Shown here: positions 11,323 through 22,095 of the stretch, one piece after another | Layout: every line of letters begins with the position of its first letter | Numbering within the stretch: position 1 is the stretch's first letter | Assembly: GCF_000499845.2 (NCBI RefSeq) | Contig: NC_023749.2 | Coordinates: forward strand, 31,800,041-31,864,040 | Length of the DNA: 64,000 bases | DNA from: Phaseolus vulgaris | Lineage: Eukaryota > Streptophyta > Magnoliopsida > Fabales > Fabaceae | Direction of reading: 5' to 3' | Position numbers and translations under genes: made by a program | The notes under the pieces: generated by a model | What the model was told of the DNA's origin: nothing | Database searches by the model: none | What the model saw: the letters and a program-made list of their open reading frames with translations, nothing else

Positions 11323-12310
11323 TTCTTAGAGCAGTGGGCGACAAAAAACTCGGCTATCAGACAAATTCACACAGAAAATACAAGATCTCGAAACTATTAA
11401 GACCCCTGTTTATAGGGCCCATGGGCCTCGGATTCCGAAATGACGCTTCAATCTCAACCGTTGGATCCAAGAGATCCAGCGATCCACAACACTTCCTGCC
11501 CGAAAAACCCCTCATTAATGACAGTCACATCACGCCGCCTAGGGTCGCGTCACGCCGCCTGGGGTCACGTCACACCTCGGGGAATGGAACAGCCGCACGA
11601 CCAAGGGAGACCGACCGACACCTACCATTAAAGACTCATCGGACATATCTGCCCTCGAGCCTGGGGGGCAAGTGTACCAGTATGGGCGAGACCGACACGT
11701 GGACTCCTGACCGAGGCCGACTTGGCTGCCCGAGACCTGTCTGCCTGACTGAGACCAGGGAACCTGGCCGAATCCTGAGAGTCTTGGCCATGTCCTGCGA
11801 GTCTTGGCTGAGGCGACCAAAACCTAAAAGACCTGGCCGAAACCAGGTAAAATCGGCCTAGATGAGTAGAATCGTCACGGCCGCCCTGGGCGTCCGACCC
11901 ACACTATTGTTAACGCTCAAACCAAGGTCAGTGAAGCTAATCAGTTATTAAGAATTAGGTAATACAACCCTAAGCGGGATCCACTCTGCTAATCGGGTCC
12001 AATAAGGTAAGTCCATTAGAATAATATAAATAGCACACATCCCAAGGAGAAATGTACGTCATTTTTTACTGTTCACCTACCAGAGTACTGGTCACCCGCC
12101 TTACTGACTTTAGTGTCGGAGTGCCTTCGCAGGTACCCCCACCATCCGGTGTTCACCCGAGACCGAGTGCCGAAGGAGAAGCAGGAGGACGAGAAGAACC
12201 CCAGTTCAGCCCCAGCAACCTGACCGACCGAAGGGAGGGAGAAGAAGATTTCAATAGTTCTCTAAGTCCCATCTCCCTAGTAGAAACACTTTCTAATCCC
12301 TAAGGATACA
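11323..12310 (+). repeat. T1-family LTR in opposite orientation, probable full LTR
   Basis: Reads on the + strand what T1 LTRs read on the minus strand: 11325-11750 matches the complement of 5389-5820, and 11690-11980 matches the complement of 11041-11322. It goes on beyond T1's remnant with a TATA-like ATATAAATA at 12024-12032 and then GACTTTAGTGTCGGAGTGCC near 12106, a block typical of plant Tat LTR R/U5 regions. The end near 12310 is guessed from a terminal ATACA. Short frames inside are not genes. Confidence 0.65.
12024..12032 (+). promoter_or_regulatory. TATA-like box of the inverted T1-family LTR
   Basis: ATATAAATA about 80 bases before the conserved GTCGGAGTGCC block; placement suits a retroelement promoter. 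No expression evidence. Confidence 0.4.
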
Positions 12311-13238
12311 TCAATCTTTTTTCAATTATAATATAGTTAACTCGATTCACTTGTTGAGAGAATCATTATCAGATGTGTAATCGATGCTTTTAAATACACT
12401 TGCAACAAGCACTCTTTGTAGGTCTTCTTCTTCATCAACAAGATCACAACAACCTTTTTCTTTGACACTCTCTTTTATCCCTATCTGTTCCATTGAGTTG
12501 AGATGGAGGGAGTAGTTTTTGAACTATTGGCCAAGAGCAAACCAATCATTTCTTGAATGGATTTTATTTATCCCTTAACCACACTACTCACATTTGTTGA
12601 GACCAGGATAGTCTAATCCTTATAATTTTATATAAGGAGTTTTGATGATAAAAAAAGAATAAAATTTGTTTAACCTATACAAATAATAAAAAGAATTATT
12701 TTACAACTACTTTATAAAATAAAATATTATATTATAATAAAATAATAATTTATTTAAATGTCAAAAAGTATCATTGCTCTAAAATAAACACCGATTAAAC
12801 TGTATATGTATGTTCAACATAGCTCACGAATGTGGATCCAGAGGCTTATGGATGGAAGAAATGCAAATGTCCTTGTATTGCCATTTCTTTCAATTTAGCC
12901 ATGAAAGCTCGTTGAGTTTGTGAATTTTAAATAAGCTACTAAATTCACGTGGCCAGCCTCACCTAGTAAAAAAGGAATTTTGTTTGGATTATAAGTCCAC
13001 TTGTATGTTCATATCTTAGCTCTTCAAAAAGGTATTTGTAACGCAAAAACTAATTTGATTAGCATTAATGGAAAAAGCAAAAATGTCTAAGATTGATTTG
13101 TAGTGTAGTTAGTGTGTCTATTATAATTAGAGCTACAATTTGTCTTGCAGGTTTTGTGATATACTCTTCACCCTGTGAGTAGTAAGAGCTACGATTTCCT
13201 CATAATTGCATTGCTTTCAAAGTTGTCTTTGTTTGCAG
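12311..13238. other. Unassigned AT-rich intergenic DNA
   Basis: No coding frame, repeat family or structural RNA recognised. 12640-12780 is strongly A/T-biased. Confidence 0.5.
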
Positions 13239-13440
13239 TGTGGGCTGAAGATGCATTCAGATGCAGTACCTGCCATCACAAGGAACCTCCCTTGAAATTG
13301 GGCGAGAAGGTACTTTCTCTCCCTCTCTTTAATTGGTGTCATTTCTTTTGGTATGGGTGTATTTATTGTACAAGTCATTCCTTATTTTTATGTTTATGCA
13401 GGTAGCACTGTCCGGTAACTTCCTTCCTGCAGACATGTAA
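13239..13440 (+). pseudogene. Anamorsin (DRE2/CIAPIN1) C-terminal fragment, two exons
   Basis: Anamorsin is an Fe-S protein of the cytosolic iron-sulphur assembly pathway. Exon 13239-13309 encodes EDAFRCSTCHHKEPPLKLGEK and is followed by GT at 13310. After an intron ending in TTTATGCAG, exon 13402-13440 encodes VALSGNFLPADM and a stop. I recognise the conserved C terminus with a DAFRC..C cluster and a GEKV.LSGNFL ending. Only the second Cys pair of the C-terminal CxxC-x7-CxxC motif remains, and the region before it (13130-13238) does not continue the protein. No upstream methyltransferase-like domain is present. It is probably a captured or degenerated gene fragment; family identity is from memory. 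Confidence 0.7.
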
Positions 13441-14013
13441 ATGGATAAGATTGCAGAACGATTTGTCATGGACATCCTATTATTATAGGATTTATTATGT
13501 AGTATTTTGTCACACACGTGCAAGACCAATTCTAAAATTCAATTTACAACATAGAAAATATCTGGTATTGAGGGGACAAATTTTAGCCTCAAATTTTAAC
13601 ATTTAGAACTGTGATGCTGCTTGGTTAATAACGATGATCCTACTATTGAGATATGGAACCTTGTCTTTATTCAGCTACTAAAATGATTTACAGAGTGCCT
13701 CACTGCCAATCATTTTTCTCCCCAAATTTATGTACTTTGATAAGTTGGTACTAGAATCCATTTTAGCATGCAATCTTATTCTATCACCATGAATGAATCT
13801 GTATGTATGTGACTATTTGTTTACACGGTGACACTTCAATAGGGAGGCTGATGGCTCTCTTAAACCCCTTCCAGCGAAGGGCAACTAGAGGTAAAATGAG
13901 TTCACTCCTCTTCATCTTTTCCTTTAAGCACACCTCTTCTCCTTTAGTGGTAACAATCTTCACCTTCACCTCCAACTTCCACTGCCATAACAGGTCTCCA
14001 CTTCCAGGAGCAC

Positions 14014-14131
14014 CACCACATTAGCCCTACCTCTAGCGCCACCGCCATAACACCTCCTACGTCCAAGACCAACACCACATTAGCCCTACCTCTACGCCAC
14101 CGCCATAACACCTCCTACGTCCAAGACCACC
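14014..14131 (+). repeat. 59-bp direct repeat, two copies
   Basis: The unit CACCACATTAGCCCTACCTC... through CCTACGTCCAAGACC occurs twice in a row, differing by a single-base indel near 14036. It starts from a partial third copy at about 13985. Confidence 0.75.
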
Positions 14132-14199
14132 ATCATAGTAGTTTCTCATCTAAGCAGAAAAAAATGGTTTTTGGGATTGCACAAACTAAAGTATATTTT

Positions 14200-14560
14200 T
14201 TTCATTATGGATTGTACAATTTAAAATACAAATTTCTTTAGTATTACAAATTGTAAAATTCGAAATAATTTTTTTTTAGTATTTTGGATTGCATAATCCA
14301 AAATACAAATTAATGGTTTAATGTATTATGGATCGTAAAATCTAGAATACAAAATTTTTATTTCAGATTCTAGAGTATGAAATATAATATAATCTGGATT
14401 CTCCAATTCATAATACAAACAATAATTTATATTTTGGATTGTATAATTTGAAATATAAATTTTGTATTTAGAATTCTACAATAAAAAATTTAAAATATTA
14501 TATTCCAAATTGTAGAATTCGAAATACAAAATTTGCATTCGAGATTGTAGAATTCAAAAT
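14200..14560. repeat. Degenerate AT-rich repeats with inverted symmetry
   Basis: About eight loosely conserved units of the form GGATTGTA-AATCCAAAATACAAA, each with partial dyad symmetry (ATTGTAGAATTC against GAATTCGAAATACAA). No terminal structure of a transposon was found around it. Confidence 0.55.
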
Positions 14561-14919
14561 GAACAATTTCGATAATTTTGAGAATATGGGGTTGCAAGAA
14601 GAAACTATGAAGATGCAGGAAGTATTTTCCCAGCGAAGCATGTTGATACAAGCTTGGGTTTTCATTTAAGATTTCGCATGTGTTTTAATTTTCCATGTGA
14701 ATGATCCTATTTGTTAATGTTTTATTGTTTTCTTTTCTTTTAGTACTTTGATTTAATTTAATGTTTATGCATGAAAATTGTATGTAATTTTGCTTTTATG
14801 TAACCCATTTACAGGTCATTAGTGCCGGACCTTATTTTGGTAAAGTTGGACTAAATAATGTAGATAAAGTTGACATGGCATACATGGTTGTTACATATGA
14901 CATCAACACTAATGCATAA

Positions 14920-15145
14920 AACACATATTACACCTGTTCCACCATCGATGTAGATTTTAGTGATGTAAAATGTCAATCACAGATTACATCGGTTGTAAAA
15001 ACTGGTGTAATATGTACCAAAATTTGAGTAAAATAAATAAAAAATATATGCTCCAGAAGGAACATATTACACCGGTTGGGACAAACAACCAATGTAATAT
15101 GTAGAATATTACACCGGTTAAGGCCACAACTGGTAATATGTTAGA
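14920..15145. repeat. CACTA left subterminal repeat array
   Basis: About seven copies of ATATTACACCGGTTG or its complement, arranged as facing pairs. A matching cluster lies at the other end (15820-16300). Confidence 0.8.
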
Positions 15146-15819
15146 GTTTTTTTTTATAAATTTATTAAAATACAACACAACATTTATTGATGCTCATACA
15201 CAACATTGGTGATACAAAAGCAAACACCGCAATAACCACAAGTGTAGACATGAAAACAAAAATAAGAAATGCACTTACCCTAAAACATAAAAGCCATATC
15301 TTCATTTCACATCATTTATAGGGCAAACAAAACGATCTAGTAAAAGATGATTTTTGAAACAACATATACAAATTTCTCTAAATCTAAAATCACAAATATG
15401 AGAAAAGAAAGGCCTAGTGAGATACATTTACGAAGCAAAGCGTTTTCCTTGACTTTTCCCACTATGTCCATAGGCTCCATCTGAGATTGAAAATGAGTTA
15501 GTAAAACGAGAAAAAAAGGCAACACAAAATGCAGATATGAGGAAAAGAGAAGTGAAGAAAGAACGCAACGAAGAAAATAGGGTGGAGGAGGTGGTGAGTG
15601 GTGCCAACAACAGTGGTGGAGAGCAATGGTGGTGAGAGTGGTGGCAGCAACAGTGGAGGAAGAGGTGCAGAGCAGTGGTAGAAGTGAATCAGAGTGGTGC
15701 CAAAGCGATTCAAAACTTTGGCAGCAGCACGACAGCAATGGCAGAGGCAAAAGCAAGAGAGAAATAGCTTTAAGCACGAGTGAGCAGTGAGAGCGTGAGG
15801 CAAAAAGTAGGGTAAATAA

Positions 15820-16300
15820 ACATATTAAACTGGTTGGATTAACCAATCGGTGTAATATGTCTAGCGCCTAAATAAGTTTTTAAAAACTTTATTTTTAACT
15901 CTGAAAAGAACATATTACACTAGTTGTAAGGACCAACCGGTGTAATATGTGCCAAATATTTACAAAAATGCCACTTCATTTTTATTTATATAATTTCTTG
16001 ATACTCTGATTTTGTTACATGATATTATTATTAAATATAATTATGCATAATGAAAGCTATTAAAAATCAATATCAATTGTCTATGATTTTGAGGACCTAT
16101 AAATAGATCACCAAATTCACGGAGTAATCTCAACTCATATTTTAATTTTTTTTAAACTCTTAAGGACATATTACACCAGTTGGATTAACCAACCAGTGTA
16201 ATATGTAAAGTACCAAAATAAGCTTTTGAAAAAATTTACTTTTAACTCTGAAAAGAACATATTGCATCGGTTGGTCCTTACAACCGGTGTAATATATCCC
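15820..16300. repeat. CACTA right subterminal repeat array
   Basis: About eight copies forming four facing pairs (CATATTAC...GGTTGG and CCAACCGGTGTAATATG), near 15822, 15908, 16166 and 16258, each pair separated by roughly 10 bases and so able to form short hairpins. Confidence 0.8.
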
Positions 16301-16474
16301 AAATATTTACAAAAAGGCCACCGCATTTTTATTTACACCGTTATCAATTAATCGACTTAATATGTCGTTGTAGTATGCGTTTTTTGCACTAGTGCAAATC
16401 TCTTTCATTTGCCATTGCTGATGGGTCTCGCCTTATATGGTATTATAACAGACACTTCACGCTTTGATAATTCA

Positions 16475-16945
16475 TCTTAGCATCCAAGACAAGGCCCCAC
16501 CCAATGTCGAAAGGACCTCAGCAGAAGAAGAATTGGGCATAAACCAGAGCATCAGATGTTCTTTCTTTTGGTCTTCCTAAAAGACAAAATGTTTGTAAAT
16601 AAATTAGGCTCACTTTAGGGGTCCAAATAGAAGAATAATCTAGAGTAGGTTTACATAGCATAAATAAGAGTGTACTTAGCAAAATGGGCTTGTTCGAAGC
16701 CAACTTTTCATGACACATGCACATAGAATTAGGGTTTTTAACCTAACTTCTAGAAGCTATGCCTAAGGTGTGGTTTTGACCATGGTCAAGAATCCCTCAA
16801 AGTCACTGCTTCCTATATAAATGGTGCCTTTCTCCATGTATTGACACATTAGAAATTTGAAGTAAAGAAACTTTGCATGAGTGATTTTGTGAGACTTGTG
16901 AGCTCTCATTTTTGGGTCTTATCTTGGGTGGGTAATGATATGAGT
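16475..16945 (+). repeat. Family E gypsy LTR fragment, + orientation
   Basis: 16550-16690 (TGTTCTTTCTTTTGGTCTTC, then TGTTTGTAAATAAATTAGGC) matches the complement of the E LTR near 27690-27810. It goes on with a TATA-like CTATATAAATGG at 16812 and a TTTTGGGTCTTATCTTGG block seen in other E copies. No coding. Confidence 0.6.
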
Positions 16946-17023
16946 TAATTTTTAGATGGTTCCATTTTATGGTGACACTTTACGTAGAGTTGGAATTTTA
17001 GCAAATTAATGGTGACACTTTAC

Positions 17024-17662
17024 TAAGGAAGATTCCCACTGGACACGAATTTAACCAAATGGTTAAGTGTGAATGTTCACTTCACAAAGGCAAAAATGAA
17101 AAATCAATATAAAGTGATAGATGGAATGCAATGTGGAATGGAAATGACAACAAGGTAGACATCATTGGTGGTCATGGCCGAACCAAAAGATGCACCATAA
17201 GCATATATCAAAAGCATAACCAAAAGCAAGAATTCAAGACAAAGACATATATGAAATGGAAATGAATTGAAAAAAGTGGAAAAAGAGTAGCTTATGGAGT
17301 GGTTGTGAGAGGGGTTCACGCCACTTGGGGTGTGGTAGCCGCCAAGATGAGTGAAGGGTCGCCACTTGAGAGTCTCACACCATTCAAGATAAGACCTAGC
17401 CAAGAGGATTCAAACCTCGCACACTTCTCACACAGTTTTTGCAGAGTAACTTTTCTATTCAAAATTAACATGTAAAATACAATGAGGTAGGCATCCTATT
17501 TATAGGTGAAGGAGCCTTGGAGAACAAGTATGAAGGGTAGGATGGGACTGACCACATAAAGGTGCGACTAGGTCATTGACCAAGTCAATGTCGTACCTAT
17601 AAGCTACCTGTTTTAGAAGGTAGGTCAAAATCCTACCCTAAAAAGCCATGTGATAAGCACAC
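17024..17662 (-). repeat. Family E gypsy LTR, minus orientation
   Basis: Shares AGATTCCCACTG(G/T)ACACGAA, CGCCACTTG..., CAAGATAAGACC and CTATTTATAGG with 26979-27400 and 58428-58850. On the minus strand it follows an AATAGGGGGA polypurine tract (17673-17664) after the protein tail at 17687-17929, so it is a 3' LTR. Confidence 0.7.
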
Positions 17663-17686
17663 TCCCCCTATTATGATAAAGGCACC

Positions 17687-17929
17687 CTATTCTATTGAAA
17701 TTAGAAATAATGACACCAACTGATGCTCAACACCCAAGGCCTGTGCTATACTCCTCGTGATCCTCTGGGGCAAGCTAGGTGCGGAGGCAGTGGCTGGAGA
17801 ATCCTGACCAAGCCTTGTGTATTGAGTCATGCTCCTAGTCATCCTTCTAGGAGGCTGGGCTTGGTCAGTAGGCACAATCTCTTCTAGGTCCTCATCAGGT
17901 AACATCTCAAGTGGCGACTCTTCCTTCAT
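17687..17929 (-). pseudogene. C-terminal tail of a gypsy Pol polyprotein
   Basis: An 80-residue frame, acidic at first (SPLEMLPDEDLEEIVPTDQ) then basic with repeated RMTRSMTQ / RITRSIAQ. Such MTRS tails are common at the end of plant Ty3/gypsy polyproteins. It stops just before the polypurine tract and E LTR on the minus strand. The rest of the polyprotein is missing: E LTR sequence in the other orientation follows at 17930. Confidence 0.55.
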
Positions 17930-19410
17930 TTATCTTGGGGATTCCCACCCTCCAAGTGGCGTGTCCATTCTCTCCATCTCCCATAAGCTTCCTTCACCTT
18001 ATCTCATTTGTATCCTTTCATTACGCCATTTACATTTCCTTCTTTATGTTCTTGATTATGTCTTTACCATTCGGTCATCTTCATTCATCCTTTACTTCAT
18101 TTATTCTTTAATTTTCACCCCATTCATCATAATCTCCATATACTTGTGTTTTCTTTTTTCCCTTTAGAAGTGAACATTCACACTTACTTAACCACTTGGT
18201 TAAGTTCGTGATGTGATTCCACTAGCCATATAGAGAATGATTCTTGACATTCTTAGGAATCACCTTGAGCTGGACATTATAGAGACACTTTTCTTAGAGT
18301 TGGATCATTGTTCTAAGACAAGAACTCACCAAAAACTAGTACCAAATCCCAAACTCATTTGGATGCTCCACATATTGTCAAATTGAATCAACAAAGAGAG
18401 GTACAATTAAAGGAACCGAACAGAATTGAATAAGCAAACATTTGAACCGAACAAAAGTGTAATTAAAAGGCAAGAACAGAACATAGGTGCTGGAAAAAAT
18501 AGAAAAGCCGAACCAAACAACTCAAGAACACAAGACAACATGAACAATTGAAAGAGAAGGAAGGAAGGAGAAGAGAGTGCTCATGAAGATGGAAGGATGT
18601 TGGATGATCTCGCCACTAGAAGTGTGGAATGCTCCTAGATAAGAGTGATGCCGCCACTTGAGGACTCCATTGATCCATCAAGATAAGACTAGAGAAGAAG
18701 GCTCCAAAACCTCTCCAAAGTTCACTCAAAATTTGAGTAGAGTTTTCTTAGATTAATTCCAATCTGAATTTTACAAAGGAAGCACCTCTATTTATAGCCT
18801 AAGGTGCTGAAAAATAGGTGGGAAATTTCAAATAAACTCATTTGAAATTCCCACCAAAAACAAGTCACATGGGAGGTGTGACCTTTTTCTACTATGACAC
18901 CTCCCAAAAACTACACCTACACCACTCTCCTAAGTCACATGGGTAATGTGACTTTATTTTACATTTTCACACTCCTTTATTTAATAACCACACCTCTTAA
19001 AACTATACAAGAGTATTTCAAAGCATGGCCTTGCCCCTCATGGGATGGACTTGGGCTCTTTGGGCTTTGGCCTTCTTGGGCTTGGGCTTGGGCTTTGGGC
19101 TTGGGCCTCATCTTTATTTTATGTCTTCTTTTAATTTTGAGAAGACTAGAAGGAAGAACTTCAAATGTGGGGGTGGATGTCCTCTTCCTCCATTAATAAA
19201 AGTCTCCTTTATTTGATTCTCATCAGTTCGTGTCCAGGGTTCTTTTTGGTTTCTCACCTTACATTGCTAAAAATAAAAAATCTTAAACAAGAGCAACCAA
19301 TAAAAATGTGCAATCCTAAAATCAACTCGATCACATCGAACATGGGCAATGTCACAATTGCACCGTGCATCTACTTCCATTTCAAACCAAATCTTTAACT
19401 ATCATTCCTC
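17930..19410 (+). repeat. Family E LTR fragment, + orientation, split by a solo LTR
   Basis: 17930-18208 ends in TTAACCACTTGGTTAAGTTCG and 19226-19410 resumes with GTTCGTGTCCAGGG...GGTTTCTCACC, together the complement of the block at 26870-27010. The interrupting sequence is the solo LTR at 18209-19225. Confidence 0.6.
18209..19225 (-). mobile_element. Solo LTR of the H family, 1017 bp
   Basis: Starts TGATGTGATTCCACTAGC and ends GATTCTCATCA, which is the complement of the H-element LTR layout. Flanked by a perfect 5-bp TSD GTTCG (18204-18208 and 19226-19230). No internal region, so it arose by LTR-LTR recombination. Confidence 0.88.
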
Positions 19411-21404
19411 TTCCATTCTTCGGTGCAAATCATGCTCAAGAATGGAGCAAGCTCCATTTTAGTCTTTTACCTCTTGAATTAAGAAAACAAGAGATTATTG
19501 AGAATAAAGAAACTAAATTAAGAATTCCAATTAAAGAACAAAATTGAATAATCAACAAGCGTTAAAAAATAGTTCATAAGCATTAATTAGAATTCAAAAA
19601 AACCAGGCTGTCTAGCGCAGTCTGTCATAGAAATTGAAAAAAAAAAACTAAATTGCACATAACCTTAGAATTTAATGGAAAATCACAAAAGAATCGCCCT
19701 AGAGATGGTTAATCTTCCATAAGGGGAAAAAAAGAATTACAAAGAAGAAAATAGAAGAAGAAGAAAAATGGTGTAGCTAGGTCTCAAGGTTGTTTACGAT
19801 ATTCTTTTTTTCAGATTTTATTCTCCAATTATTTTTCTCAAATATTGTAGATTTTGTTTCTAAATTTTGTACATTTTATTCTCCATTTCTTTTACCTTAG
19901 ATATTTTTTTTACACTTTTCTTTCAGATATTTTGTTTCTAATTATGTTTTGGATAAGTAAAATTAACTATTACTAATCGGGCCTAGAGCAACAAAATTTG
20001 TTAGCATCGATTGATAGCAAAAGAATCCATAGTAAACCGTCCAATGAGGCCTTGAACAACTAGACAATCTACAACATACATCAACTTAGCTTTTCAAACT
20101 TCAAAGTATTTTTCTCCTTTATCAAACTTAAAATCCCAACTTTCCAAAATAATTGGAATAACTAAAAACAATCACCTACAATTCAAGATATCATTAAAGC
20201 AAGATAGGTAGGTTAATGAGCTTAAAAAATGGATTTAATCAAGAATCTTAGTTAAGGTCCAATTAAATTTAATTGGGTAAATTTCAATTAAAATAATAGA
20301 TTTATTCTAAATTACAGTGTAAGAAAGATAAGATTAAATGTTCTAAGTTTGAGTTTAAATGTGTTCATCAGGAGTACCAAGATCACATTTTAATAATTAG
20401 AGTTTGTGCTATTTAATACTTTGCATAATGGATTCCTAAGCTAATTTCTACTTTATTAAGCATGTTTGCTCATTAAGTAAAAGAGATATTCTAACTTCAT
20501 TGATAATTTTTTTGTGTAAATTAAGTCATCAAGTGGTGAGAAGTTGAAAGATGTTCACACATTAGGTTTAGATAAATAGGTTTATGGACTACTATAGCCT
20601 ATGGTAGGTGTTAGTATCTAGTGGAACTTTTCAGAAGACTTCTTGTGATTGTTACATTGTACATTAAAAATATAATTAAGGATTATGGTACCTTGTTAAC
20701 GATGTTTTAGCTGATATTGGGGATATTATTAAGGGATACCTTCATCTTATTGATAATGCATGTTGTATGTGGAATATGATGTATGATGATATGTGTGTGA
20801 GTTATGTGATGTTATTTATCGTGTATTAGAAGTTTAAAGTTATAGTATCTCACTCTTGCATGTATGTGGTGGAATTTAAGATTGTACTTGGTATGAAAGC
20901 ATATGATATTACAAAATAGTAAGGAAGAGTTTATTTACATTTTTATGCAATGTAATGTTTGGGCGACTTTATGTCCAAATGTGATGTAATAGATAGAATA
21001 TAAAACTATTAATATGCATATCTATATTTTATTCTATTATTGATTAATTATGCATAGTAACATTCTATTACATGAATGAAACAAGCATATTGGTATCATG
21101 TATTACTTTCTTCACATAAAAGGAGTTGAAGTGAAAACTATTAGTACAAAGTATAATCAAGCACATATAAAAAAATATGTACATTAATTAAAATTTATTT
21201 AATTGTTTATTTTTTAGTTTGTTTTACAAATTAATTTGAATTTATGGAAGAATTTGTTTTATTTTTTCTTATTTTCTATTTACTGAAAAATTTGTCTAAA
21301 AAACTAATATTTTAGGTAGTGTACTCACGTGTCTAATATCATTTATAGATTTGACTTTTGAATGCCATACTTCTAAACAAGGTCTTAAGTACCATTAGAA
21401 AGTT
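19411..21404. other. Unassigned AT-rich DNA
   Basis: No coding, LTR or terminal repeat recognised over about 2 kb. Long frames are absent on both strands. Confidence 0.5.
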
Positions 21405-22080
21405 CCAGTTAATCTCATTCATTACATTTGATAATATATCTCATCTGTTAAATTGAGTAATTAATTTCATCCGTTAGATTGTTGTAGTTAGTCTCATCTG
21501 TAAATTCTGATAATTAATCTCATCCGTTAGATTGTAGTAGTTAGTCTCATCTATTATATTATAGTAGTTAATCTCATATGATAGAAACCGAAAGGTTAAT
21601 CTCATTCGTTAGATTATAGCAGTTAATATGATCCATTAGTGTTGTAGTTAATTTCATCAGTTAGATTTTGACACTTTATCTCATCTGTTAGATTATTGTA
21701 GTTAATCTCATCCGTTAGATTGTGGGTGTTAATCTCATATGTTACAATGTGGCAGTTAATCTCGTCCGTTAGATTCTGACCATTAATCTCATTCGTTGAA
21801 ATGTGGCAGTTTATCTAATCTGTTAGATTGTTCAAGTTAGTCTCATTCTTTAGATTTGGCAATTAATCTCATGCATTAAATAGTGATAGTTAAACTCAAC
21901 TGTTATAATATTCGAGTTAATCTCATTCGTTAGATTTTCTAAATAATCTCATTTGTTAAATTGTTGTAGTTAGTCTCATTTGTTAGATTGTGGCAGTTAA
22001 TATCATCTGTTAGATTTTTGGAGTTAATCTCATCTACTAGATTGTAGTTGTTAGTCTCATCCATTAGATTACAGTAGCTA
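21405..22080. repeat. 27-bp minisatellite, about 25 degenerate copies
   Basis: Unit approximately ATCTCATCCGTTAGATTGTGGCAGTTA. Adjacent units near 21680-21800 are exactly 27 bases long; elsewhere 1-3-base indels occur. Individual units differ at several positions, so the array is old. Confidence 0.85.
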
Positions 22081-22095
22081 ATAAGGTGTCAATTT

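Larger units (their letters stand above)
13441..14906. other. Intergenic DNA with short tandem and AT-rich repeats
   Basis: No gene recognised. Holds a two-copy 59-bp direct repeat (14014-14131) and a degenerate AT-rich repeat block (about 14200-14560), both listed separately. Confidence 0.5.
14907..16394. mobile_element. Non-autonomous CACTA transposon, 1488 bp
   Basis: The left end reads CACTAATGCATAAAACACAT and the complement of the right end reads CACTAGTGCAAAAAACGCAT; 21 of the first 25 bases agree. The flanks show CAA at 14904-14906 and CAA at 16395-16397, a 3-bp TSD as expected for CACTA elements. Subterminal regions carry many copies of CATATTACACCGGTTGG in both orientations, the usual binding-site array for a CACTA transposase. 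No transposase is encoded; a long minus-strand frame at 15337-15846 is low complexity (Ser/Leu/Cys-rich from GTG repeats) and not credible. Confidence 0.9.

Noticed and set aside
11097..11861. 254-residue + strand frame across the T1 LTR arms
   Set aside because: It spans the inverted LTR junction and follows LTR sequence on both sides; no domain.
15337..15846. 169-residue minus-strand frame in the CACTA element
   Set aside because: Low-complexity Ser/Leu/Cys translation of GTG-rich DNA; no domain, no conserved start context.
21405..22080. CRISPR-like repeat array
   Set aside because: Units are contiguous 27-bp repeats without unique spacers, in a plant nuclear context.
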